DNA from: JAJDAH01 sp964487605 | GTDB lineage: Bacteria; Myxococcota_A; Polyangia; Polyangiales; Polyangiaceae | NCBI GenBank assembly: GCA_964487605.1 | Contig: CAZARU010000027.1 | Location: 1-64,000, forward strand | DNA: 64,000 nucleotides | Reading direction: 5' to 3' | In this document: piece by piece, positions 45,207 through 53,985 of the stretch | Position numbering within the stretch: position 1 is the stretch's first letter | Layout of the letters: each line of letters opens with the position of its first letter | Translations under genes and position numbers: made by a program | The notes under the pieces: generated by a model | Told to the model about the DNA's origin: nothing | What the model saw: only the letters and a program-made list of their open reading frames with translations | Database searches by the model: none

Positions 45207-47750
45207 ATGGCGCGGAAGCGGTTTTTCATCGTCGGGGACGGCGCGGCGGGGTTCACCGCGGCGCAGACGCTCCGAACTCTGGAACCCGACGCGATCATCG
45301 TCATCGTCAGCGACGACCCGAGCCCAGCGTACTTTCGCGCCGCGCTCACCAACTATCTGCTCGGGGAGCTGCGTGAAGATCAGCTCTGGGCGGCGCCACC
45401 AGACTTCTACGGTCGCTGGCAGATCCACCGAGTGTTCGCCCGCGTGATCGGTATCGAGGGCGACAACCGACGGATCCACCTCTCGTCCGGAGGCGCGCCC
45501 GAGCCGTTCGACGCGGTCCTGGTCGCCTCCGGGGCTCGCGCGCGAAGTCCGACCTTCCCTGGGTCGCACCTGGACGGCGTCCTCACGCTGCGAACCATCG
45601 CCGACGTGCACCACGTCCTCGAGCGGCTCCGCACTCGACGACCCAGCCACGCCGTGGTGGTGGGCGGAGGGGCGCTCGGTCTGGAGTGGGCCCACGGCCT
45701 TCGCGAGCACGGGCTCGGGGTCACCATAGCGGAGCGCTCGCCGCGCTTCCTCCAGGGCGTGCTCGATCACGTCGCGTCGGACCTGCTGGCAGCGCGACTC
45801 ACGTCGGCCGGCATCGGCGTGCGGCTGCAGACGGAAGTGGCCGAAGTCTACGCCGCGAACGACGGATCGGTCCGCGGACTCACGACCAACGCCGGCGAGA
45901 CCATCTGGTGCGAGCTCGTCGCGGCCGCCATGGGCGTCACGTGCAACTCGGAACTGCTCCGGGGAAGCGGTGTCGCGCTGGCCGACAACGGAGCGGTCAT
46001 CGTCGATCGGCACATGCGCACCAACGTGCCGGGGGTCTTCGCGGCCGGAGACGTGGCAACCGTGGACGGCAAGAATCCGCAACTCTGGGAGCCCGCGAAG
46101 CGCCAGGCCGTCGTCGCCGCGAAGAACATGGTCGGCGGCGCGGCGACGTACGATCCGGGCTCTCACTACTTCGCCACGCGGCTCTTCGACCTCGACTTCG
46201 CGTCGGTGGGAGCCATCGCAGACGACCCCGCCCTCGAGACGCTGGTGGACTTCTCCAAGGGCACCGGGCGTCTATCCTACCGAAAACTCGCGATCCACGA
46301 CGGCAAGCTCGTCGGAGCGATCATGCTGGGCGAGCGCTCCGCGCGCGTTCGCGCGAACGGTCGGGTGCTGAAGAAGCTCATCGACACTCGCACACCGATC
46401 ACGACCATTCGCGAGTCCTTGCTCGACCGGTCGTTCGACGTCGCGGCGTGGTTCCGCCGGCGCGAGCTGATGGCCCCGCCCAGGGCGACGACGCGCAAGG
46501 CGGCGCCTTCCGCGAAGGTGCGAGGGACTCAGGTGCTCGCGCTGGCGGGGGCGGGTGGCGCCGACCGTGCGCCGACGGGAACGGCCCAGGTGGGGGCGGT
46601 GGGCGCGGCGCCTTCCGCTGGGGCCACCGCCGGACTCGCGGCGGGCATCGCCAACGGCACCATTGCCCTGCGCATGGGAGACGGTGACGCGCCAGAGGGA
46701 CCGACCAACAGGACCACCGTGACGGTCGCGAACGTCGGACCACGCGAGACGCGGGTGCTCTCCATCGGGCTCCGGGCGGAAGCGCCGGCACCCGACACCG
46801 GTGCGACGGTCCCCGAGGCGCACTTCGAATTGAACGGTCGGGCCCATCGGCTGACGGCGTCACCAGTGCTGCTGGGACAGGACCCGGAGGCGGCCATTCG
46901 GATCGACGACCCCACGGTCGCGACCCGCCATGCCCAGATCGTCGCCCATGCCGGCGCGTGGTGGGCGTACGATCTCGGCAGCCGCACGGGGACCTGGGTC
47001 GCTGGAGCGCTGCTGTCCAGCGCGCACGAGCTGCGCGATGGAGACGTGCTTCGAATCGGGCGCACCGACCTGGTGTTCCGGTCGTCGGTACTTCCTCGCG
47101 TAGCGCGTGAGCCGGAGGCGTCGGCCGTCGCCCCCCGGCTCGAAGTCCGCTCCGGATCGTTCCGCGGCCTCGCGTTCGCGCTCGGCTCGGGGGAAGTCAC
47201 GGTGGGGCGCGGCGCTTCTGCGACCCTCCGTATCGACGACCCGGGCATGGATGCGACACACGTTTCGGCCCGCCTGCACGAGGGCCGATGTGTGCTCACG
47301 GCCCTGAGTCCGAGCCTCCCGACGTGGTACCGCGGACAGACGCTCGCACCAGGACAGGCAGTGTACGTAGAAGACGGCGAGATGGTGCGCATGGGGACCA
47401 CCGACGTGGCTTTCACGACGGCCCCACTGCCGCGCGGGAGCCGTGCACTGGCCCGTCGTGCCCGGATTCACGTCGTCCAGGGGTCGGACGCGGGGCGGAC
47501 TCTCGTGACCGAGAGCGCGGCGCTAGTCGGATCGCAGTCCGGTTGCGCGCTGACGCTGGCCGACCCCGTCGTCGCTCCGAGCCACATCGAAATCGGCCTC
47601 GTCGCCGAGGGGTGGACGGCGCGAGATCTCTCCGGCGGCAGGACGTTCTTGCGTGGCACCCCGCTCGCGCCGCATCCGACGTTGCTCGGTGACGGAGACG
47701 TGCTGCTCCTCGGCGGAGCCGTCATGTTGCGGTTCGAGGAGATCCAGTGA
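45207..47750 (+). CDS. FAD/NAD(P)-linked disulfide-type oxidoreductase fused to three FHA domains
   Basis: 847 residues. Residues 1-420 are a pyridine-nucleotide-disulfide oxidoreductase: FAD site GDGAAG (10-15), NAD(P)H site VVGGGALGLEWA (151-162) and the second FAD motif GVFAAGDVAT (276-285), close to NirB/rubredoxin-reductase-type enzymes. No CxxxxC redox disulfide is seen. A linker of about 120 residues rich in Ala/Gly follows, then three FHA domains: about 540-625 (VLLGQDPEAAIRI...RHAQI...LGSRTGTWV), 645-738 (VTVGRGASATLRI) and 752-845. FHA domains bind phosphothreonine, so the reductase may be docked or controlled by phosphorylation; FHA2 and FHA3 lack parts of the usual SxxH/N pattern. 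First gene of a three-gene operon. Confidence 0.88.
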   Translation: MARKRFFIVGDGAAGFTAAQTLRTLEPDAIIVIVSDDPSPAYFRAALTNYLLGELREDQLWAAPPDFYGRWQIHRVFARVIGIEGDNRRIHLSSGGAPEPFDAVLVASGARARSPTFPGSHLDGVLTLRTIADVHHVLERLRTRRPSHAVVVGGGALGLEWAHGLREHGLGVTIAERSPRFLQGVLDHVASDLLAARLTSAGIGVRLQTEVAEVYAANDGSVRGLTTNAGETIWCELVAAAMGVTCNSELLRGSGVALADNGAVIVDRHMRTNVPGVFAAGDVATVDGKNPQLWEPAKRQAVVAAKNMVGGAATYDPGSHYFATRLFDLDFASVGAIADDPALETLVDFSKGTGRLSYRKLAIHDGKLVGAIMLGERSARVRANGRVLKKLIDTRTPITTIRESLLDRSFDVAAWFRRRELMAPPRATTRKAAPSAKVRGTQVLALAGAGGADRAPTGTAQVGAVGAAPSAGATAGLAAGIANGTIALRMGDGDAPEGPTNRTTVTVANVGPRETRVLSIGLRAEAPAPDTGATVPEAHFELNGRAHRLTASPVLLGQDPEAAIRIDDPTVATRHAQIVAHAGAWWAYDLGSRTGTWVAGALLSSAHELRDGDVLRIGRTDLVFRSSVLPRVAREPEASAVAPRLEVRSGSFRGLAFALGSGEVTVGRGASATLRIDDPGMDATHVSARLHEGRCVLTALSPSLPTWYRGQTLAPGQAVYVEDGEMVRMGTTDVAFTTAPLPRGSRALARRARIHVVQGSDAGRTLVTESAALVGSQSGCALTLADPVVAPSHIEIGLVAEGWTARDLSGGRTFLRGTPLAPHPTLLGDGDVLLLGGAVMLRFEEIQ

Positions 47751-49504
47751 GCGGCCTGGAGAATCGCGTCGCCGAGCACACGATGGCGTGCATCGGGTGC
47801 AACGACTGCCTGCTGGCCTGCCCCGTTCCGCAGAGCAGACTGGTCACCATAGGCGAGCTGAACGCCGCCGTGCACCTCCCGACCATCGACGCCCCCAACG
47901 TCGTGGACTTCGTGGCGGCGTGCACGCAGTGCCGACAGTGCGTTCCAGTATGTCCGGCGGACATCGACCGCGCCGACATGGTGCTCTTCAACAAGATGAA
48001 GGTTGAGGACACGCTCCCGGACCGCGAGCTGCACCTGCAAGCTCGCTCCGTGAGCATCGCCTCGGGCTGGACGCTGGACGGGCTGGCCTCACAGCTCACG
48101 ACCCTCGCCATCTTCGCCGGCGTGACCGCGCGCGATCTGCGGCGGCTGCTCCTCGGCTCCACCTTGCGCCTGCTGTTCCCCGGCGATCGCGTGTGCGAGC
48201 AGGGTGAGTTCGTCGAACGACTGTGCATCGTCCTGGCAGGCGCGCTCGAGCAGTCGTCGCTCGGGCTGCGGGGCGAGCGCGTCCCCATCCTGAACCTCGG
48301 GCCCGGGTCCTTCTTCGGCGAGCTCGGCGTCCTCACGGATGCCCCGGAGGCGTACACCGTGACCGCCCTCGAGCAGGCCATCGTCCTCGAGGCGCCCAAG
48401 GCTGCCGTGCAGCGCCTCGGCTCGCTCGTCCCGGACTTTCAGCACACGCTCGACTCGCTCTACCGCCAGCGCGCGCTCTTCAGCTACGCGACGCAGAAGA
48501 GCGCGCTCGGCGCGTTGCCCGAGGCTGCCGCTCGCGAGCTCCTGGAGTCCGCCGACCTACGGCCAGTGAAGGCCGGCGAGTTCCTCTTTCGCGAGGGTCA
48601 GGCAGCGGACGCGGCCTACCTGGTCCGGAGCGGCTTCTTGCGCGCCGTGAAGGGTGGCAGCGCCGGCCTGCGCGTCCTGGTCTACTTCCGCGAGGGGGAC
48701 CTGTTCGGGCATGGCGCGTTGCTGCAGGCGCAACCCCACTCCTTCGCCGTCCAGGCAGCAAGTCGTGCAGAGGTGATCAAGATTCCGGCCACCGCGCTTC
48801 ACGCCGTCGTGGCGCGCCACCGCGACGTGCAGGACGCGCTCGTATCGAACGCGATGGCGTCGGAGGCTCTCGCGCGGTCGGTGGAGGTCGGCCTGGCACC
48901 CATCGCGGTGGAGCGGGAGGACACGCTCGGTCCAACCGGGATGGACATGAGCCTGCATTCCCTCGTGAAGGAAGGCATCGCGACGAGCCGCGAGGTCCTC
49001 GTCGTCGACCAGACCAAGTGCACGAACTGTCAGAACTGCATCGCGGCGTGCGAGCGCCGCCACGGCCACGCGCGCCTGCAGCTCCGCGGCCAGCAGATGG
49101 GCACCTACCTGTTCCCGACGGCTTGCAGGCACTGCGACGATCCCACGTGCCTCCTCTGCAGCGTGAACGGCATCGTCCGGCTCCCGAGCGGTCAGATCAC
49201 GATCGTGGACGACAACTGTATCGGATGTGGGGCGTGTGCGGAGCGATGCCCCTACGGCAACATCAGCATGCACGCGGTCGAGAAGCCGCAGCGCGGCCTC
49301 TGGTTCAGCCTCATGGATCTGCTCGTGGGCGCGCAGCACCGCGACGACGCCCTCGAGGAGCTCGATCCCAAGGTCCAGCGAATCGCGGTGAAGTGTGACC
49401 TCTGCGCCGGCCACGAAGACTACGCCTGCGTCACTGCCTGCCCCGTCGGCGCGGCGTTCCGCATCGATCCCGCGACGGGCGGAGGTGCGAGGAAGCGGCC
49501 GTGA
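47747..49504 (+). CDS. Iron-sulfur protein with two internal cNMP-binding-like domains
   Basis: 585 residues. Domain order: two [4Fe-4S] motifs (Cys15-18-21-25 and 59-62-65-69); cNMP-binding fold 1 (about 115-230); cNMP-binding fold 2 (about 255-370); then a DmsB/HybA-like four-cluster ferredoxin (Cys425-428-431-435, 460-463-468-471, 491-494-497-501, 550-553-561-565). In both cNMP cassettes the phosphate-binding Arg of the classical GExA...RxA motif is absent: FGELGVLTDAPEAYTVTA and FGHGALLQAQPHSFAVQA. They may be structural or bind another ligand. Soluble; should pass electrons from the flavoprotein to the membrane cytochrome. GTG start overlaps the preceding stop (GTGA). Confidence 0.88.
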   Translation: MSGLENRVAEHTMACIGCNDCLLACPVPQSRLVTIGELNAAVHLPTIDAPNVVDFVAACTQCRQCVPVCPADIDRADMVLFNKMKVEDTLPDRELHLQARSVSIASGWTLDGLASQLTTLAIFAGVTARDLRRLLLGSTLRLLFPGDRVCEQGEFVERLCIVLAGALEQSSLGLRGERVPILNLGPGSFFGELGVLTDAPEAYTVTALEQAIVLEAPKAAVQRLGSLVPDFQHTLDSLYRQRALFSYATQKSALGALPEAAARELLESADLRPVKAGEFLFREGQAADAAYLVRSGFLRAVKGGSAGLRVLVYFREGDLFGHGALLQAQPHSFAVQAASRAEVIKIPATALHAVVARHRDVQDALVSNAMASEALARSVEVGLAPIAVEREDTLGPTGMDMSLHSLVKEGIATSREVLVVDQTKCTNCQNCIAACERRHGHARLQLRGQQMGTYLFPTACRHCDDPTCLLCSVNGIVRLPSGQITIVDDNCIGCGACAERCPYGNISMHAVEKPQRGLWFSLMDLLVGAQHRDDALEELDPKVQRIAVKCDLCAGHEDYACVTACPVGAAFRIDPATGGGARKRP

Positions 49505-51840
49505 CCGACCGACCGTTGCGGCGGGGGCTCCGGTTCACCGAAAGGCAGTGGCCGTGGCTGCTGCTCTCGCTGCTGGCCTTCGCGGCGACCGTGGCCCTCG
49601 GCGCGTCCGCGCACTTCGGACTCCTCGAAGCGCTCGGCGTCGAGGCCGCCCTTCGCGGCCACACCGTACTGGGCGGAGCGCTGGGCGTGGCGGCCGTGTT
49701 GCTGGTCGTCATCGCCGGCGTGTACTCGGCACGCAAGCGGAGCCTGCAGGAGTGGATGCCGCTTCGTGGAACGCTCATGGCGTGGCTCGGCGCTCACGTG
49801 TGGCTTGGCCTGCTCGCGCTCGGTGTTGCCCTCGTGCATGCGGGCTTCGGTGCGTTCAGCCTGGAGCTCTCGACCGGCAAGGTGCTGCTCTTCGTGCTGC
49901 TGGTCATCGTGGGTTCGGGACTCGCGTGGCGAGTCGTCTACTTCTTCGTCCCGGCCGCGGCGGCGCGCGCGGTCGGCAACTACTCCGCGGTGGGCTCCTC
50001 GACGCGCGCCGACGAACTCGCCGTGGAGCTCGCGAAGGCCGCGGCTGGCCGCTCGCGTCGCTTTCAGGAGCTCCTCCACTGGGCGACGCAGACGGAGCGA
50101 CGAGACGATGAGCTCTCGAATGCCGCCACCGAGCTCCCTGCCGACGAGCAGCAGCCCTTCCTTCATGCGGCCAGGCTCGGCGTCTCGCGCCAGCGGGCCG
50201 AGACGAGGCAGCAGCTTCAGGAGAAGTACACGCGACGACTGCAGTGGTGGCGAGTCCTCCACGTCCCGCTGACGCTGCTCTTCTTCGCCCTCCTCCCTCT
50301 GCACTTGCTGGGCGCCTACGAGTTGCCTGCGCGCCTGCTACCGCTCGGCGCGCTCGGCGCGGAGACGCTGGGAGGTTTCGAGAGTCACGACGCCTGCGCC
50401 GACTGTCACGAGTCCATCGTGAAGCAGTGGAAGGGCTCCATGCACGCACACGGCATGAAGAGCCCGCTGATGATCGCCCAGAACAACCAGGTCACGCGGG
50501 GCCCGCTCGCCGGCGCGACCAGGCCGGACCCCGCGCAGGTCTGCGTGAACTGCCACGGGCCGCTCGGGACCGCCGTCGCTCCTGGGACGCTGCTCCCGCT
50601 CGAGTCGAGCTCCGGCAACGCGACGCTCCCCATGGAGGGGATCTCTTGCGCGGTGTGCCACCAGTGGGAGGGGACGCCCAGGACCGCGAGTGCCGGTTTC
50701 GTCGAGTTCCAGCAGGGCCTGCGACCGGGACGCACGTACTTCGGCCCACGGAAGGACCCTGTGCCGAATGCCTTCCACAAGAGCGAGCACCGGCCCATCT
50801 TCGACGCGCCGTCCGAACTCTGTCGCAACTGCCACAACGTCCAGATGGACCGCGACGGCGACGGTGTGCTCGTCCGCGGAACCGACCTCGTTCTGCAGAC
50901 GCTCTACGACGAGTGGAAGCACTACAGCGCCGCGACGAGCTGCGTCGAGTGTCACATGCCGGTCGTGGCGGACCTCACCCGGTCGGCCGACGGCGCAATC
51001 ATCGGGCTGCAGCAAGATCGCGAAGCGCCCGAGCGAAGAGTGCGCGACCACTCGTTCATAGGTCCCGACTACCCGCTCGACGTTTCGCCCTCGAAGGATC
51101 CGCATCGGTCTCGACGCGACACGCTCCTTCGGCGCGCGGCGAGCATCGCCATCGACCCAGCTTCGGTCTCCGCCAAGCGCGGCGTGGCGTCGTTCGAGGT
51201 GACGATCACGAACTCGGGCACGGGTCACAACCTGCCCGGTGGGTTCGCGTTTTTCCGTCAGATGTGGTTCGAGGTGAAGGTCACCGACGCCAGAGGGGAG
51301 CTCCTGGCCTCGTCCGGGGTGCTTGCGGCTCCGACGGATGACCTCTGCGACGCGTCGGTGCTCGATGACGCGGAGAACCCGATGGCGCGGTTCATGGAGG
51401 GCTGCACCGCTTCGGATCCGCAGCTCGTGAACTTCCAGCAGCAGCTGATCGACAAGATCGAGGTCCTGCGCGGCCCGGACGGCGTGGTGCGCACGGACGA
51501 CCGAGGGCAGAATCTGCTGCAGAAGGCCCCGGACGGGAAGGAGACGTGGATCCAGTGGGTCACGGCAGGGCCCGTCGCACGCGTGCGCCCCTTCGACAAG
51601 AAGCCGACCACGACGCTTTTCCCGGGCGAAGAGCGCAAGTTCCGCTACGCGCTCCCGGTCGCCAAGAACGCCGCAGGCGGCCGCGTCAGCGTGCGGCTGC
51701 TCTTTCGCCCGACACCGCCGTACTTCGTCCGAGCGCTCGGCGCACACCAGCCGCCCGACGAGGTACCCAAGGTGGCGCCGCTGGTCGCGAACATCATCGC
51801 GACGGAGATGCAGAAGGCGGAGGCGACGCTTCCGCGGTGA
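49501..51840 (+). CDS. Membrane b-type/pentaheme c-type cytochrome fusion
   Basis: 779 residues. Residues 17-150 form four helices, and a fifth lies at about 250-272 after a cytoplasmic loop. His99 and His113 in helix 3 and His254 and His268 in helix 5 are each 14 apart, the spacing expected for two stacked b hemes as in cytochrome b and ferric-reductase-like proteins. A periplasmic part then has five CxxCH motifs (299-303, 348-352, 383-387, 441-445, 481-485), with extra His as likely axial ligands, in a cytochrome c554-like arrangement. The last 250 residues are beta-rich (FEVTITNSGTGHNLPGGFAF). It would carry electrons across the inner membrane to periplasmic hemes. GTG start overlaps the preceding stop (GTGA). 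Terminal acceptor unknown. Confidence 0.88.
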   Translation: MTDRPLRRGLRFTERQWPWLLLSLLAFAATVALGASAHFGLLEALGVEAALRGHTVLGGALGVAAVLLVVIAGVYSARKRSLQEWMPLRGTLMAWLGAHVWLGLLALGVALVHAGFGAFSLELSTGKVLLFVLLVIVGSGLAWRVVYFFVPAAAARAVGNYSAVGSSTRADELAVELAKAAAGRSRRFQELLHWATQTERRDDELSNAATELPADEQQPFLHAARLGVSRQRAETRQQLQEKYTRRLQWWRVLHVPLTLLFFALLPLHLLGAYELPARLLPLGALGAETLGGFESHDACADCHESIVKQWKGSMHAHGMKSPLMIAQNNQVTRGPLAGATRPDPAQVCVNCHGPLGTAVAPGTLLPLESSSGNATLPMEGISCAVCHQWEGTPRTASAGFVEFQQGLRPGRTYFGPRKDPVPNAFHKSEHRPIFDAPSELCRNCHNVQMDRDGDGVLVRGTDLVLQTLYDEWKHYSAATSCVECHMPVVADLTRSADGAIIGLQQDREAPERRVRDHSFIGPDYPLDVSPSKDPHRSRRDTLLRRAASIAIDPASVSAKRGVASFEVTITNSGTGHNLPGGFAFFRQMWFEVKVTDARGELLASSGVLAAPTDDLCDASVLDDAENPMARFMEGCTASDPQLVNFQQQLIDKIEVLRGPDGVVRTDDRGQNLLQKAPDGKETWIQWVTAGPVARVRPFDKKPTTTLFPGEERKFRYALPVAKNAAGGRVSVRLLFRPTPPYFVRALGAHQPPDEVPKVAPLVANIIATEMQKAEATLPR

Positions 51841-51846
51841 TCGGGC

Positions 51847-52248
51847 ATGAATTCGGCGGTACCGGTGGGGGCGTCCACTTTCGACGTGACCCGCCACCCT
51901 GGCCGCGTGTCTGATGTTCTCGTGGTCGAAACCGACACTCCCCCGCCGCGCGAGCGGAGCAATCCGCCGAACGCGATTCAGCGTGCCGGTGACCTCGACG
52001 GCGACGAAGAGGGCGTCCACGAGCTGTTTTCGGTGGTTAGGACCTACGTCGTGTCCGTCAGCAAGGCCTTTTCGCTGAGAGTTCGGGCCGGCGTTCGCCG
52101 TGCGAATCGGGGCGAGCAGGTCAGCCTGTTCACGCTCCTCGGCAGCACTCTGGCGCAGACGATGAATCTCGCCGCGTCCGCCCTGAGGAGGGACGGACCG
52201 GCCCCCGGTGGGCCCGGGAGGGGGGGGAAGGAAGACGATGACGACTGA
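51847..52248 (+). CDS. Small hypothetical protein upstream of a mechanosensitive channel
   Basis: 133 residues at most; GTG 51907 is an alternative start. High G/C at codon third positions and an 11-base overlap with the next start favour a real gene. An amphipathic stretch (FSVVRTYVVSVSKAFSLRVRAGVRR, read in parts) precedes LFTLLGSTLAQTMNLAASAL; the tail is Gly-rich then KEDDDD. No family recognised. It may be a soluble partner of the channel downstream; without comparison this is uncertain. Confidence 0.45.
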   Translation: MNSAVPVGASTFDVTRHPGRVSDVLVVETDTPPPRERSNPPNAIQRAGDLDGDEEGVHELFSVVRTYVVSVSKAFSLRVRAGVRRANRGEQVSLFTLLGSTLAQTMNLAASALRRDGPAPGGPGRGGKEDDDD

Positions 52249-53077
52249 GATCCCGCGCGCCATCACCGATCAACTCTTGGCGGTCGCACCGAAGGCTGCG
52301 CTCGTCCTCGGCGTCGCACTCGGCGGCCTAGTCCTCGCGTCGCTGGCAGGGCGGGTCGCGCAGTGGGCCGTCCGCAAGAGCGGCGTCGAGGCGCTGGCCG
52401 AGAAGGCCGGCGTCGCGAAGGTCCTCTATGCCGTCGGATTCCGCCGGGGGGCAGCCCGCATGGTGGGGTCCCTCGTCTGGTTCGCGGGTCTGCTGCTCAC
52501 GCTCGGTGCCGTCGCGGATCTCCTGAAGCTCGATGCCGTCTCCGGCGTCACGTCGCTGGCGGTGAAGTACCTGCCGCGAGTTCTCGCCGCGGCCACCATG
52601 CTGCTCGCAGGCATGAGCGTCGCGGTGCTCGCCCGGAACCTGATCACCCGCCTTGGGAGCAAGGGTTCGGAGCTGCAGGACCGAGGATTCGCCGGGCAGT
52701 TCGCCTACTACGCCATCCTGGTCGTCACCGTGACGCTCGCCGCAGACCAGGCCGGACTGCAGACCAGAATCGTCGAGTCGCTGATCCAGATCGTCGCCGC
52801 GTGCGGGCTCGCGGCGCTCGCGCTCGCGTTCGCTCTCGGCGCGCGCGAGGTGTTTCACAACCTGACCGCCCGGCACTACTACGAGCGCACCCTTCATCCG
52901 GGCGACCATGTCAGCGTCGGCGACGACCACGGGATCGTCGTGCGGTTCACGCCGATCGCTCTGGTCATCAGAACCGACACCGGCGAGAAGATCCTGCCAG
53001 CTCGGCGCCTGATGGAATCCACCGTTTCGGTTCGCGCGCCCGGAGACGACGCCGACGGACCGGTTGGAGAGTCCTGA
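52238..53077 (+). CDS. CmpX/MscS-like membrane channel family protein
   Basis: 279 residues with about five membrane helices (roughly 18-38, 70-95, 112-135, 150-170, 183-207). GAREVFHNLTARHYYERTLHPGDHVSVGDDHGIV fits the pore helix and beta domain of small-conductance mechanosensitive channels (the stretch is read in parts from residue about 208). The preceding conserved helices with paired Gly resemble CmpX-type proteins. A strong GGGAAGGAAGA site precedes ATG 52238. Role in osmotic or envelope stress is inferred; an ECF sigma factor gene follows 19 bases later. Confidence 0.8.
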   Translation: MTTEIPRAITDQLLAVAPKAALVLGVALGGLVLASLAGRVAQWAVRKSGVEALAEKAGVAKVLYAVGFRRGAARMVGSLVWFAGLLLTLGAVADLLKLDAVSGVTSLAVKYLPRVLAAATMLLAGMSVAVLARNLITRLGSKGSELQDRGFAGQFAYYAILVVTVTLAADQAGLQTRIVESLIQIVAACGLAALALAFALGAREVFHNLTARHYYERTLHPGDHVSVGDDHGIVVRFTPIALVIRTDTGEKILPARRLMESTVSVRAPGDDADGPVGES

Positions 53078-53096
53078 GCGGCGCGGACTCTCAACG

Positions 53097-53645
53097 ATGA
53101 ACGCGAGCCCGCAGACCGTGGATCTCGCCCTGCTTCGTCGAGCGAGAGTCCACGACAAGGGGGGCCGCCGCGCCTACGGCCGGCTCGTCGAGCGACACCA
53201 GGCGAGGCTCGTCCGTCTGTGCACGTTCCTCACGAAGGACCAGGCGACGGGGGAGGACGTCGCGCAGGAGGCTTTCGTGCGAGCGTACTCGAACCTGGCC
53301 AGGTGCCCGGACGACGCCGAGTTCGGCGCGTGGGTTCGGGTGATCGCGACTCGCCTGGCCTTCAATCACCGGCGCGACACGCAGACCCGAAGGAAGTACG
53401 AGGCGGCATCGCGCCCGCTCCAGTCGTTCGAGAACGGCCGCCGACGGATCGCCGAGCGCGACGCCCTCACGCGCGCCCTGGACCAGCTTTCGTACCCGTA
53501 CCGGGAGATCCTGGTGCTGCGTTACCTCGAAGAGATGAGCGTCCAGGAGATTGCGAGCGCCCTCGACCTGGGCGAAAGCGCGACGAAGATGCGGCTCAAG
53601 CGGGCCCGAGAGGCCCTGGAAGCCACCTACGTCGCCGCAGTCTGA
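53097..53645 (+). CDS. ECF-type RNA polymerase sigma factor
   Basis: 182 residues. Region 2: ERHQARLVRLCTFL and GEDVAQEAFVRAYSNL; region 4: LSYPYREILVLRYLEEMSVQ, then EIASALDLGESATKMRLKRA. These are the sigma2 and sigma4 signatures of extracytoplasmic-function factors. ATG 53097 is preferred over the in-frame TTG at 53064. No anti-sigma gene with a zinc motif follows; the channel gene upstream is its likely cotranscribed partner. Confidence 0.9.
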   Translation: MNASPQTVDLALLRRARVHDKGGRRAYGRLVERHQARLVRLCTFLTKDQATGEDVAQEAFVRAYSNLARCPDDAEFGAWVRVIATRLAFNHRRDTQTRRKYEAASRPLQSFENGRRRIAERDALTRALDQLSYPYREILVLRYLEEMSVQEIASALDLGESATKMRLKRAREALEATYVAAV

Positions 53646-53673
53646 CGACACCGAGAGCGTGTCGTCGGGGCGC

Positions 53674-53916
53674 TCACTCCCTCGGCTTCCGGCGCTTCTC
53701 CGGGACGGAAAGCTCCAGGAGATCGTCCACGACGGTATCGTGGGCGGGGGGCGCCGGGATCGTGTCGGAAGCCATCGGCACCGCGATGCGGAGCGTCGGG
53801 CACGAATCGGGAATCGTGTGCATGGCGTCGCGAAGATCCGGGGGAGGGTCCGGCAGTCGCGGCATCACGCTCCGGTCGCGACGGCCGGGGTCCTTTCGCT
53901 CGTCCTCTTCCGCCAT
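53674..53916 (-). CDS. Small hypothetical protein
   Basis: 80 residues, acidic and Pro-rich (RLPDPPPDLRDAMHTIPDS, TIPAPPAHDTVVDDLLELS), with no signal peptide or family match. It fills the otherwise empty gap of 340 bases between the sigma factor gene and the glycosyltransferase cluster. Codon pattern fits its neighbours, but the evidence is only that of an open frame. Confidence 0.4.
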   Translation of the reverse strand: MAEEDERKDPGRRDRSVMPRLPDPPPDLRDAMHTIPDSCPTLRIAVPMASDTIPAPPAHDTVVDDLLELSVPEKRRKPRE

Positions 53917-53985
53917 CGGCGCGAAGACTAGCGGCTCGGGCGGCGGTACGCAATCGCGCGTTCGCTGGGGAGCGGTGGAGCGCGT

